DNA from: Parietaria judaica
Lineage: Eukaryota > Streptophyta > Magnoliopsida > Rosales > Urticaceae
DNA: 64,000 nt
Direction of reading: 5' to 3'
NCBI GenBank assembly: GCA_954871525.1
Contig: OX940863.1
Span: forward strand, 26,424,001 to 26,488,000
In this document: one piece after another, positions 23,624-35,900 of the stretch
Layout of the letters: every line of letters begins with the position of its first letter
Position numbering within the stretch: position 1 is the stretch's first letter
The notes under the pieces: model-generated
Seen by the model: the letters and a program-made list of their open reading frames with translations, nothing else
Told to the model about the DNA's origin: nothing
Database searches by the model: none
Program-made: the position numbers and the translations under genes

Positions 23624-26600
23624 TAATCCTAAAAATGCCTTAACCGGGATTAACCCGGATTTCTTTTAAAAAAAATCCGGATCCGGATATAACCGGGTCC
23701 GGAAAAACCCGAATCCGGATCCGGAAAAACACGGATCCGGATTAGTCCGGATCCGGGATTTTAAAAATAAAAAATAAAAACCTAACGGCTCAGATTAAAG
23801 AGCCGTTGGAGTGTAAAAGGCTCTGCGGCAAAAGTACCTGACACGCATCAGGATTTTATAACCGTTGGGAAATTGCCTCGAAGTCCCCCAATGTTACTGT
23901 TGGGGCTATTATGACACCTTTTTACTCGAATTCCTACACATTTTTCCCTATAAATACACCATTCCACCCCCAATTTTTTCACACATCTTCTTCTCTTCAT
24001 CTCCAACTCTCTCAAACTTTCTCAAGCTCTCAAAGTTCCGAATTTAGGCTATAGTTTAGCTACTTTATAATTATATAAATACTCTCAAATACTAGTTTAA
24101 TATATAGTTTTGGTATTTTAGTTGTTATTAGTTATAGTTTTTATTAGTTATTAGTTTAATTTAGTTTATATTTCCGTTATTATTAGTTTAATATATCGTT
24201 ATTATTTAGTTTAATTTAGTTTATAATTCCGTTGTTATTAGTTTAATTTCTCGTTATTATCGTTAATATGTCGAGTGGCAACAACCGTTCTCGAGGACGT
24301 CCCGATGTCTGAGAAAAAGGACGGGCTACTATTCCGTCGCCGCGGTCGATTAATAGCGGGACGGCTTTTAGTCAACATAATTATAATGTCGGAGTTATGA
24401 ATCAACATAATGTTCCCGGTTCTTCTAGCCTACCGTTACCGGCTCATCCTCAATATGGTGTCGGTGGCGTCAGTATGAACCAACAATTATTATTTTCTCA
24501 AAGTCACGTCGGTGGTTTTACGAACTTACTTAATTATCAAGGTACAAATATTCCGGATTGGCAAAGCCTTAGCAACGAACAACAATACCAAGCACAACAA
24601 GTCCGGCATCACGAGCAACAACACCAAGTCCAACAACATTGTCAACAACATTATGTTTCCCCCGACGTCGAGGTACGTCGAGTTTAATTTATGTAGTTAA
24701 TTAATTAAATTATTATTTTATTATATTTGAAATTGTTAGATAATAAATTAAATATTAGTTTGTTAAAAATAGTTACTTACTTAATAAATTGTTGGTTAAA
24801 AAATAGTTACTTACTTAATAAATAGTCATTAGTCATATAAATAATAAATTAATTAATAAATTTAATAAAAAGTTACTTAATAAAAAGTTAATTAATAATA
24901 ATTAATAAAAAGTTAAATAAGTTAATAATTATTAAATATTAATTAATAACTAATAAGTTACTTAATATTTAATAAGTTAATTAATAACTAATAACTAATA
25001 AGTTAATAACTAGTAAGTTAATAATTAATAACTAAATAGTCATTAGTCATATTAGTTTAGTTAAATTTTAAATAGTTAAAAAAAATAAGTAAAAATAAAT
25101 AAAAATTATAATTTTTATGTGTGGTGATAATTATAAAGTTTTTAAGGATTATGGTGTCTTAGAAAGATTAGTTTTTAAATAAGGTTTGCTTTGCAATCTC
25201 CTCCAAGCTAGCCTGGGAACCTTGGGGAGTTCTGTCTAGCAAAGCTTGGGCCTAAAGTGAGATCATAGCATCCTTTCCAGTCGATCTGGCCGTGGAACCT
25301 CGGGGAGTTTCGTCTAAAAGAGCTTGATAATTATTTCCACACATAGAAAATACCATTAATAATTTTGTTAATTTTTTTATTTAACTATATGAAATTTAAT
25401 TAATTATGTAACCCTTGTAATATTCCTTCGTTTTTTTATGTAACCCTTGTAATATTCCTTTGTATTTTTAGGAAACGAGGTCGAGGAACCAATCAAACGA
25501 CCCTGATGATGATGATGATGAGAACGATGATGTGGAGGACCCGAACTACGTTCAAGGCGAGGAGGAGGAAGTCGAAGAAGTTGAGGAAATTCTACCAGCA
25601 CCGCGAGCTGGACGTGGACGTGGTGAGCAATGCTTAGTTCCGGGTGTGGGCGGTCTGCCCCCCTCCCCCCCCCCCCATCCGCTGGCGAGGAAGCGAAAGA
25701 AATTAACGGGAGCGGTTTGGCAGCACGACTTCCTACCCGATTACAGATACAACTACGAGACCGGCTTGGAAGATAGGTTTGGGATTTGTCGACACTGCGG
25801 GAAGGAATTTTCGGCCCATCCAAAGAACAACGGCAACAGCCGCCTAGAACAACACGCCAAGACATGCAAAAAGAAAAAGCAGACAGAGGAGGTAAGTCGC
25901 TTACCCGATGATGTATATAGAATGATTATTTCTCAGTGCACTATACGCGATGGTTTGCCTATATCGGCGCCAGAGGGAGAAGGTTTTAATGAAATGATGA
26001 TGAAGTTGGCGCTGATAAACTATAGGGAAATCTCGTATTATATAAACCACGAGACCATAATCAAATTATATAACCAGCAAAAGGCCGCTTTACACAAAAT
26101 GTTGACAGTTCAATCCGCTATTGGCGTTATTTCCGATATATCGCCAAAATTAGGAACACGATTTTACATATACGATCATCTACTATGCGTACAGTTTCTT
26201 AGTAAGATTATAGCAGGGCTCACGGTTACCAGGCCAGAACGTTTCAACCGGATATGCCGATCCGCTGGAACTCGACTTACATGATGTTGGATGATGTCAT
26301 ACCATACAAGGAGCTTCTTACAAACTGGATCAACGGCCCGGAGCACGACGACCGCGAAGACCTCACTCCGGACGATTGGATAACCGCTATCCAATTCCAG
26401 GCTTTTCTTCACCTTTTTAATCAAACTACTATTGATTTATCTCATGTTCACTCACCCACGTCTCAGAGAGCTTTGCCCACTATTTTCAATATACTTTGTC
26501 ATTTTGAAAACGCAAAAAGTAATACTTTATTTACCGAAGTACTAACCCCGATGATTGCAAAGTTCGAGTATTATTGGGGTTCTGATAAGCTCCCATTTTT

Positions 26601-27848
26601 ATGTTGCACCGCTGTAATCATGGATCCGACACTTAAGCTTTCCATATTGCAGGATGTCTTACATGCCATGGAAGCTCTGACGGGGGAGCCCTATATGACG
26701 CACAATTACTTCGATGCAGATCAGAAGATGAAGGCCTTTTACCGAGAGTACGAGCAAAAATATAACGACTTGGAAGATCAGATGGAGGAAACGAATCCTC
26801 AACAACAAACTCAGGTAATTTTTGTAACTTTATTTCTTAAGATTAATTTTTTTAATTTCCTAACATTACTCTAAATGTGAATATTTTTTGTTCAATATAG
26901 GGCGGACGCGGGGCCGGTGGTTGACCATACGTGTACAATCACCGATTACTCTACAACCTTACGGCTATTGGGCGCGGCGGCGGCAATACGGCATCGTCTT
27001 CTTCACCGGGTTCACAAGGAAGTGGCAATTCGGGATCTCGTGTTCTTGGTCGACGTCAACGGCGCAACTCTGTCGACGAGTACGCCTGATTCTGCAACCT
27101 TCCTCCGACACCATGCCCTAACGAAGGCCTCGACATCCTTCAATGGTGGCACGCAAATCGATCGGAGTATCCGGTTTTATCCTTGTTCGCTCGTGACATT
27201 CTCACAATCCTGGTCTCAACGGTATCATTGGAGGCGGCATTCTCAATGGCCGGAAGGATATTAGAGCCTCGCCGCAAGTCTACAAGGTCATTGATGGTCG
27301 AGATCCTTATGCTTTCGAGAGATTGGATTATGGCCAACAAGCGACAACAAGAAAACGATATGTTCGACCGAGAATTGGCGAATTACTTTTCACATATTCA
27401 AATGTACTTCGTTTTCAATTGTTCATTTTCTTAATGTACTTTGAATTTGTAACTTCGTTTGCCTTTCCACATTTGGTTGTATCTGTACTTTCCCTTATCC
27501 GACCTTCGAGTTTATTGAATAAAAAACGCATATTTACTTTCTTTTGTTGTTGTATGTTTTTATTTATTTCATATTTATTTTAAATATTTAAAACACACAA
27601 AATAATTTAAGAATTTAAACATTTATTTTTTTCAAAACCGAACTTAAGTACCAAAATGTTAGATTTGAACAATTAAACTAAATTAGGGACTAAACAATAA
27701 ATAAAACAAATTTAATTAAAAAAATAAATAAATACCCGGATCTGGATCAGTCCGGGATTTTTTTTTCCCGGACCCGGACTGATCCGTATCCGGGTTTTTT
27801 AAAAAAAAAATAACCTGGATGGGTTTCTGGGTTGGATTTTGGAGACTA
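23624..27848 (+). mobile_element. Large hAT transposon, decayed, with transposase remnant
   Basis: The element is bounded by the 8-bp direct repeat CATGCACT (23616-23623 and 27849-27856). Short imperfect ends are TAATCCTAAAAAT and, inverted, TAGTCTCCAAAAT. Both subterminal regions carry clusters of CCGGATCCGG-type repeats (23640-23760 and 27735-27800), which supports these limits. It encloses a broken hAT transposase gene (24268-27434). At about 4.2 kb it has the size of an autonomous hAT, but the reading frame is interrupted. Confidence 0.72.
24268..27434 (+). pseudogene. hAT transposase, broken (BED zinc finger to hAT dimerisation domain)
   Basis: Probable exons are 24268-24672, 25472-26814 and 26901-27434, with GT-AG limits. 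Exon 1 is Gln/His-rich and carries a stop at 24310-24312. Exon 2 begins with an acidic tract and then a BED-type zinc finger (CRHCGKEF...RLEQHAKTC, about 25785-25867). The frame breaks near 26250-26285. It resumes with the hAT signature RWNSTYMMLDDVI, followed by the RNase-H-fold/DUF4413-like part. Exon 3 needs another frame change, then shows the hAT C-terminal dimerisation domain (ILTILVSTVSLEAAFSMAGR, about 27200-27340). Most of the central catalytic region expected between the BED finger and RWNSTY is missing or unrecognisable. The protein would have cut and joined hAT ends. This copy is not functional as read. Confidence 0.85.
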
Positions 27849-27904
27849 CATGCACTCGTGCCAAAAGAAAGTTGCGGTGGATGTACCTAAGATTTTTAAA
27901 CAGT

Positions 27905-28505
27905 AGGGTCGGAAGCATTTTAGACCCAACCCGATGGCCCAACCCAATCCGTTATAGCCCGACCCCAATCTAACCCGCCCAATCTACCCTGCTCAAAATT
28001 GGGTCGGATCGGGCGGACCCGACTATTATTCGAGTCGGGGTCGGGTCCAAAACCTTGGGTCGGGTCGGGGTCTCCGACCCGACCAATATAATTAATATAT
28101 ATTTCATATTAATTTTTTATTCAAGTAGTGCAATCTATAGTCTTTTAAAATTTCTCATCCTCAATTTTTTTTTACATTCAAAGACTCTTCAATCTCTCAT
28201 TTTCATGTTTTACATTATTTAGTGTATGTTTGTTTGATTAAATTTGTTTGGGGTATTTTTACTTGAATTTTGAGTTACATTGATGCATTTTTTTCATATT
28301 TTTTTTTGTTATATAAGATTAAATTTTAATTAATCGGGCCATGGCGACCCAAACCAACCCAACCCGATTCTTTATCGGGGCGGTTTGGTTCGGGTATTAA
28401 AAAAATTTGGGTCGGATCAGGCATTTTTTTGGAAACCCGAAGTGATCGGGTCGGGTCCGTAAAAAGCATCGGGGCGGCCCTACCCAACCCATGCTCACCC
28501 CTAGT
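27905..28505. mobile_element. Probable non-autonomous hAT element rich in GGGTCGG repeats
   Basis: The left end TAGGGTCGGAAGCATTTTAG and the inverted right end TAGGGGTGAGCATGGG share the TAGGG start seen at hAT ends. Both sides are dense in GGGTCGGGTC/GACCCGACCC repeats around an AT-rich middle (28090-28340). I could not confirm a duplication at the limits. It lies immediately downstream of the larger hAT element. Confidence 0.5.
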
Positions 28506-28816
28506 TGGAACTATGAACTAGAGCATATTTACTACTTACTGCCTATAATTCATTAAGTAAACTTAAAAGCGACATGATTCATTCAAGCGACATGATGTAA
28601 AAATTTCATATGAATTTTTTTTCTCGCATAAAATATAATCTTGACCATTAAAATCTAAAAAATTATAGGATTGAGATTCACATTATTTCTTTCCATTTGC
28701 TCGACTTGCTTGATGTCTCGGCCTCGCATGACACAAACTTGGATTGGACTCTTGGGCGGCAGGTGTCTGTCTAGAGTCTTCTTTGATAGGATGAAATCCT
28801 AATTGGATTAGAAAAT

Positions 28817-29345
28817 CACTACTACAAATATGGGATTATACTACGTAGATTCCACTACGCAAGACAAAAAGCGTAGTTGGAAGTCAAGTTTCGACGATGA
28901 AAATTATTATGCGTAGTCGGATTTAAAAAAAAAATAGACTTCCGACTACACAATTTTTTATGTGTCGTCAGAAGCATATATTCGCCGCGGCGAACTAATA
29001 TTCGCCGCGGCGAGTAGTGTTCCAACTACGCATATCTTAGTGTCGTCAGAATGGAAAACGACATTCATTTCCAACGACACTTAGTAGTGTCGTTGGAATG
29101 ACTCGCCGCGGCAAACTTAAACTAGCCGCGGCGATTTTTCACATAATATTGAAAAAGTACATATTTTTTTGGAATTGTAAAATATTGAAAAATTAGAAAT
29201 TTATCTTTCAACGACACTTTTAAGTGTCATTGGATCACAGTTAGCCGCGGCTAATATATATTAGCCGCGGCAGATAAGTGATCCAACTACACTTTTAAGT
29301 GTAGTTGAAAGTTTCGCCGCGGCAACTACTAAATAGGCCGCGGCG
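28817..29345. mobile_element. CACTA-type transposon end with subterminal hairpin repeats
   Basis: The segment starts CACTACTACAAATATGGG, the typical CACTA terminal sequence. It is followed by a subterminal array in which GCCGCGGC boxes alternate with short palindromes such as CCAACGACACT...AGTGTCGTTGG (about 29080-29110). This arrangement is typical of CACTA ends, where the transposase binds subterminal repeats. I did not find the matching inverted end downstream, so the element is truncated or very divergent on the right. A related block recurs in the same orientation at about 30650-30790. Confidence 0.62.
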
Positions 29346-30649
29346 TATTGTTATAAACAATTTAAATTATATCATTTTACGATATCAATAATTATAAGGT
29401 AAGAGTAGTGTGCTATCTTAGTAAGAAAAAAATAAGTTTTTCTTTATATCTATTATAATATTCTTTTATTAATCGCGGAATCACATTTCTCGGTATGCTA
29501 TTCTCCTCTCTTAGTTGTCGTTCGATTTTTTCATTTGAAAAGCAAACCACTTATTTATATTTTTAAGTAGATCTTAAGTGCTTTGAAATTTAGATGTTGG
29601 ATATATATAAAATCATTCAAATTTTCATAATTTTATTTTATATTTGAAGTCGTTACTTAGAAAGCTATAATAAGGTTGAATGAAAGTTAAACTTTGAGTT
29701 TCGTATAATTAGTTTAATTGTAAATTTTATGTTTTGAAACAAATGTCGTTGTGTGACTTGTGTGATTTTAATTGTAAGATGGTTTGTGTCATTTTTGTTT
29801 TTTGTTTTTCCATATTGGGGTTATATTTTATGGTTAATCCGAATTTTATTAGAATAGCGGCAAAAGTACTTATTTCCCGGAAAGTGGTGAATTTGAGATA
29901 TATTTTCACATTTTTTTATTTAGTTTAATTTTGTAACATTGTATATAATTAGTAAACAGCAAGTTTGACATAATTATTTTTGTAAGTTGACGTTTTCCCG
30001 AATTGTGACTTTATTGCGGCAAAAGTACATATTTCTTTTGAAAATGGTTAAATTGAGTTTTTTGTTCGATTTTTTTTATGTAATTTTATTTTATAACACT
30101 TTGAATGATTTTAGAACTGTTATTTTAACATTATTTGTTTTTAAATTTAAGTTTTTCCAATTATTGCGACGAAATTACATTTATTAATATATGTTATCAA
30201 CGATCGATTACTAAATTTTGATTGAGAATATATATTTTTGTACTGTTGAATTAATTTTTGTTTAAATAAAAATGGTTGTTTAGGATTTTAATAAATTGGT
30301 TAAACCCTAACCCTAAGCCCTAACCCTAAACCATAAACTTTAACCCCTAAACCCTTTGTTGGCAAAATTTTACTTGGGAAATCAATGCATTAATGGTGTT
30401 CATCGTACGCGCACCCAAAAAAGCACAAAGATAGAGATGTTCTTAATCGAAAACTTTAGAATATGTAATTGAATGAAGTAATAATTTTTGTAATAAAAAC
30501 TTATATTGATCAATTCTAGTTTTCAACGACTTCATGAGTTTTTTTTTTTAATTTAAACATTTTTTACTATTTGTTTATAAATTATATAATATAATTTAAG
30601 TATAATAATATAAACCAAAAGTAGTAGAAGAGATTATTTATTTTTTGAA
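29346..30649. other. Internal or nested transposon sequence, no gene
   Basis: Between the two GCCGCGG-bearing blocks lies AT-rich DNA. Positions of about 29700-30180 are related, in inverse orientation, to the tandem repeats of the hAT element at 20674-22010 (shared GCGGCAAAAGTAC and TTGACGTTTTCCCGAATT-like blocks). A degenerate telomere-like tract lies at 30301-30356. No coding frame is supported. Confidence 0.45.
30301..30356. repeat. Degenerate interstitial telomere-like repeat
   Basis: Several CCCTAA/CCCTAAA units in a row (TAAACCCTAACCCTAAGCCC and on), the complement of the plant telomere unit TTTAGGG, with variant units. Too short and degenerate to be a telomere. Confidence 0.75.
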
Positions 30650-30790
30650 GTGTAAAATGTTGAAAAATTAGAAATTTATCTTTCAACGACACTTTTAAGT
30701 GTAGTTTAAAGTTTCGCCGCGGCAAACTGAAGTTCGACGCGGCGAGTGTCGGGTTTTTACACGACACATCTCAATCTTGTGTCGTTGAAA
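30650..30790. repeat. Second GCCGCGG/CAACGACACTT block
   Basis: About 60 bp around 30650-30705 repeat positions of about 29165-29225 in the same orientation (shared AAAAATTAGAAATTTATC and TTTCAACGACACTTTTAAG). A GCCGCGG box follows. This is probably part of the same CACTA-type element as the 28817 end. Confidence 0.6.
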
Positions 30791-30939
30791 CCCCAAATTT
30801 TTGAATTTTTTTCACTTTTTTTCCTTTCCCTCCCTTTTTCTCTCTTATTTCAGACAAACAAAACAAAAATAAATGACAGACACCGGGAATTTAATAAAAT
30901 AAGTGTGGCGTGTCACTTGCTACTTGTAAATCGTCGTTT

Positions 30940-31105
30940 TTAGTCGGGGTCCTAGGCTATGTAAAATTTTGGGGCCTTTAAAGTATTTAAAAATTAATTT
31001 TTATTTATATTTAATTAAATATACATAAATATATCTAATAAAATTAGGGCCTTTAAAATTTCGAGGCCCTAGACGCCCGCCTTGCTCGCCTATAGTCGGC
31101 CCTGT
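30940..31105. mobile_element. Possible short hAT-like MITE
   Basis: GGGGCCTTTAAAGTATTT (about 30970) and, inverted, AAATTTTAAAGGCCCTAATT (around 31050) form an inverted repeat. The right end, inverted, reads CAGGGCCGACTATAGG, a known style of hAT MITE end. Similar GGCCCTAATTTT/AAGGGCCCTTAAAAAATT sequence sits in intron 1 of the reductase gene (about 6655-6840). No target duplication was confirmed. Confidence 0.35.
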
Positions 31106-32328
31106 GTGTATAATACACAAAGTAGAGCAAACTTCAAATACATGTGAAAAGTACACATCGTAAACAAACCCTTCAATTAGCTTGGTGACTCTAGATCAAA
31201 TTTTCATTGCGCCTCGGTTGTTAGGCTTCACAACTCTTCGATCATCACTTAAGGAGCCCTACTAAAGTTGCGCGTAATTCAGTTTGTCGTTTGTCGTAAG
31301 CAGGATTTCGACTTCCTAAGATCCTCTCGAGCACTAGCACTTATCCACCAAAGCCGATCGATGAAGTGGCACTGAAATTGTATATTCTTCTTGAATCTCT
31401 ATCGCGTCTGTAATATCTAAAGCTTCACCAACATTATTATTGAATCGGTGGTACTTGCTCCTTCTTCATATAGTTTTGATATACACAAGCTTCTCTTTAT
31501 GGTTTGGCATCATCTTGAATCTTGATTATTTAAGAGTTGTTTATTTCCTCTCTTATTTGGGATTATTCTGCTAGTGAAGCGAGTGCAATTTAAAATTAAT
31601 TCAAGATCTTAATAGAGCTTGTTTTTATTGTCTGCGAAATTTACCAATAAAAAAAAGTTAGTTTTATGTAAGTTTTTATTTTTTATGAAGCAATAACTGA
31701 AATTAATATTTAACGATTTATTAAAACATTGTGAATTTATGATATTAGTTGCGAATCTTTTTAACTGTTCTCGGAGAAAGTTTGAATAAAAAAGTTAGCG
31801 TTCACTTTTTGGCATTAATGCGAATGTATTACTTTAATTTCAATTATTAAACTTCAACTTATTTATTAAAGCCGCTATAGGAATCTTCTACGTCTACCTA
31901 GCCATCTTAGTGACGCATTAACGCACTAACATTTTCTTTTAATTAAAAATCTCATTAAAGAACATTAAATGTGCATACAATTGAATATTGGATTATATTA
32001 TAATGTCTACAAAATATATGAAATAAAAATATATTTTATTCTGGCGATGACGCGTCCTTTATTTATTTAACTTTCACGTGTTACATACTTGCATTTGATT
32101 TTGTGTCAATTTTTTACTCTTATTTGACTTTGAGACTAAGTTACTCACTTATACTCGTAGTCAAAAAAGATTTGCCTTGAAGTTTGTAAGACTGTGATAT
32201 TCATAGACTCGTTGAAGCTTCAATTAATTCTTAAAAAATAAATCAAATGACCAATCAAAAAAGCTAGGGCAAAAATAATCATAAAGAATCTAACAACTGC
32301 AAGTTAAAGTATTGGATTATGTACGAAG
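31106..32328. other. Intergenic DNA, no gene seen
   Basis: Mixed-composition sequence left of the copia element. Positions 31140-31560 are less AT-rich than the rest but contain no open frame with a recognisable domain. I see no RNA gene. Confidence 0.5.
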
Positions 32329-32866
32329 TGTTAAAAGGCTAATTCAATTGGGAAAGTCATGATTAGCTTAGAGGTAATATTAGTATTTTTTCTTCCATTA
32401 CTTTTAGACTTTCTTGATGATAAAGTTGTCTTCTTGGATAAGTTTTGGAAATTAGGGCAAAAAGAGAGCTTGGTGGGTTTCTTCTTCCATGAGAGAAAAA
32501 GGTGAGAGCTTTGTGTGAAAAGCTTTGAGAGAGAAAGCTTTGTAGTGTGAGGGCTTTGTTTCAGTCATTTTTCTGCTTGTGGGTGTGTTGCTCCTGCTGT
32601 GGGCACAGCAAGAAGAAAGGGAAGAACAAAGAGGTTTTTGTTCTTGAAGTGAGAAACACTTGTAAACACAAGGGAAGAGTGAGTGAGCTCAAGGGTGTAT
32701 TCGAACAACTCCGTTGGAGATTCTAGTGGATCGTATTTGCAAGCTGCAAGTGGACGTACCTCCTGCATTGGGGGCGAACCACTATAATCTCCGGTGTCCT
32801 TTTATTTCGTTTCTTGCCATTATTTCGTCTTCGTTTCAAAGGGGATTCGGTGATTATGCCCTAACA
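32329..32866 (+). repeat. 5' LTR of the copia element
   Basis: TG...CA limits, a purine-rich GAGAGAAAG leader region (32460-32560) and a tRNA primer-binding site two bases downstream. The surviving part of the 3' LTR is 36907 to about 36995. Confidence 0.88.
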
Positions 32867-32868
32867 AC

Positions 32869-32880
32869 TGGTATCAGAGT
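32869..32880 (+). other. Primer-binding site for reverse transcription
   Basis: TGGTATCAGAGT just after the 5' LTR matches the 3' end of plant initiator methionine tRNA, the usual primer of copia elements. Confidence 0.85.
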
Positions 32881-32909
32881 GACCGGGTTGTGTTGCGATC
32901 TAGAAGACG

Positions 32910-35900
32910 ATGGGTGGAAACGATGGGTTGGTGCAAAGCTTGAAGTTCGATGGTTCGGACTACGCGTTTTGGAGAATACAAGTCGAAGACTACCTCTATG
33001 GTAGAGAGCTTCATCTTCCTTTGGGTTCGAAACCAGAGGATATGGATGATGGGGAATGGGCTCTCCTTGATAGAAAAGTGCTCGGAGTTGTGCGGTTGAC
33101 GTTGTCGAGAAATGTCGCGCACAACGTGGCGAAGCAGAAAACCACGGCGAGCATGATGAAAGCTCTCTCCGATATGTACGAGAAACCCTCGGCGAACAAC
33201 AAGGTATTTCTCATGAAGAAACTTTTCTATTTGAGAATAGAAGAAAGTGGGTCTGTAGCTACTCACTTGAACGAGTTCAACACCATAGTCAACCAGTTGT
33301 CGTCCGTTGAAATAGATTTTGATGATGAAGTTCGTGCCCTAATTTTGTTGGCATCTTTACCACCGAGTTGGGAATCGATGAGGGCAGCGGTTAGTAACTC
33401 CGTGGGTACTGCCAAGTTAAAGTTCAACGATGTCAGAGATCGTATTCTTGCAGAGGAAGTTCGGAGAATCGATTCAGGGGAAGCATCGTCGAGTTATGTG
33501 TTGCACGTAGAACACAGAGGCAGAGGAACCGAGAAGAGCCACAACCGGAACAAGGGTAGATCAAAGTCGAGAAATGGCAGAGGTCAGTCAAGATTCGGAC
33601 GAAAAATGGAGTGCTGGAACTGTGGTAAAACGGGCCACATGAGGAAAGATTGTAGAGCTCTGAAGAAGAAACAAGACAACAGAGAAGATGTCATAAATAC
33701 GGCTACCGAAGAAGTCGGTGATGCGTTATTCTTATCGGCCGACAACCCGGTCAGTGGAGTTGTTGAGGATAAGGGTGATGTGCTATTGTTCTCCGTTGAT
33801 AGCCCGATTGATAGTTGGGTGCTTAATTCGGGAGCGTCTTTCCACACCGCTCCGAACAAAGAGCAAATAGAGAACTACGTTGCGGGGAACCTCGGGAAAG
33901 TCTATTTGGCCGACGGCATACCACTAGATATTGTTGGTACCAGGGACATCACCTTGAAGATGCCAAACGGACGCACGTGGAAAATTAAGAAGGTTTGACA
34001 TGTGCCGAAATTGAAGCGCAACTTAATTTCGGTGGGCCAACTCGACGGAGAAGGCCACACGATAACCTTTGGAGGTGGAGCGTGGAAAGTAGCAAAGGGT
34101 GCTTTGGTCGTTGCCCGCGGCCATAAGACCGGCACCCTTTACATGATGACAAGTTGTTCCGACTCGGCCGCGCTCGTGGACAACGCCAACAAGTCCGAGT
34201 TGTGGCACAATCGACTCGAACACATGAGCGAGAAAGGTATGAAGATTCTCATGAAAGACGGAAAGATCTCCGAGCTCAAGTCGGTGGACCACCATTTGTG
34301 CGAGAGTTGTGTGATTGGGAAACAACGGCGAGTTAGTTTCTCAAATGGAGGGAGAGGGTTGAAGACCGAGAAGTTAGAATTGGTTCACACAGATGTGTGG
34401 GGACCGGCCCCGGTTGCTTCCCTCAGAGGATCACACTACTATGTGACGTTCATCGACGACTCAACAAGAAAGCTTTGGGTCTACTTCATGAAGCACAAGT
34501 CCGATGTGTTCACCGTTTTCAAGAAGTGGAAAGCCTTGGTTGAGAATGAGACAAGCTTGAAGTTGAAGAGTTTGAGATTCGACAACGGCTAAGAGTACAT
34601 TGACGAAAAATTCAAGAGATATTGTGCCGAACACGGGATTAAGATGGTTAAGACCATCCCCGGAACACCTCAACAAAACGGGATAGCAGAGAGCATGAAC
34701 CGGACCATAAATGAGCGTGCAAGAAGCATGAGGTTACATTCCGGGCTACCGAAGACGTTTTGGGCCGATGCGGTTAACACCGCGGCGTACTTGATCAACC
34801 GAGGACCATCCGTTTCATTAAATTTCCGAATTCCGGAAGAGGCTTGGAGAGGGAAGAAGGTAAAACTTTCTCATTTGAAAGTTTTTGGTTGTTTCTCTTA
34901 TGTTCATATTGATGCCACTTATAGAAGTAAGCTTGATGCAAAGTCTAAGAAGTGTTATTTTATTGGCTATGGTGATATCGAGCTTGGTTATCGTTTCTGG
35001 GATGACCAAAACCGGAAGATCATCCGAAGCAGGGACATCATCTTCAATGAAAAAGTTTTGTACAAAGACAAGCTTCGAGAAGTCCCAGAAAGCCGCGTAA
35101 CGGAGAATGAAAAATCAGTGGTGGTTGATTTGAATGAGTTTCCGGCACACGAGTCGCAAAGGGCTGCCCCGGAAGTGGGAGAACAAGCAGCCGAAAAAGA
35201 ACATCGGCACGAGAGTGATGGAGAATGCGATGAAGAAGTTGAACCCCCGTAAATTCAACAAACGCCGATCACCGAGCTACGCCGATCTTCTCGGGTGAGA
35301 AGACCAACACAAAGGTTCTCACCATTGCTCAACCATATTTTTCTCACCGACAAGGGTGAACCCGAGAGCTATGATGAAGCTGAGGAAGTCGATGAATCGA
35401 GCAGGTGGGAGTTGGCGATGAAGGACGAGATGGACTCATTGTTGTGCAATAAAACGTGGGAATCAGCCGAGCTACCGGCAAAAAAGAAGGCGTTACACAA
35501 CAATAAAGGAAGAACACAAAGCGCGGTTGGTCGTGAAGGGCTTCCAACAAAAGGAAGGCATTGACTACACCGAAATTTTATCTCCGGTAGTCAAGTTGGT
35601 AACTATCCGAACCGTCATTGGATTGGTAGCGAAAGAAGATCTACACCTTCAATAAATGGATGTGAATACGGCGTTTCTTCACGGGGATTTGAAGGAAGAG
35701 ATCTACATGAAACAACAGGAAGGCTTCGAGGTCAAAGGCAAAGAGAAGATGGTGTGCAAGCTCCAAAAGAGTTTGTACGGCTTGAAACAAGCTCCGAGAC
35801 AATGGTACAAGAAGTTCGACTCTTTCATGAAGAAAGCCGAGTTCGTGAGGTGCGAGGCGGATCATTGTTGCTACTTCAAGAGATTTGAAGACTCTTACAT

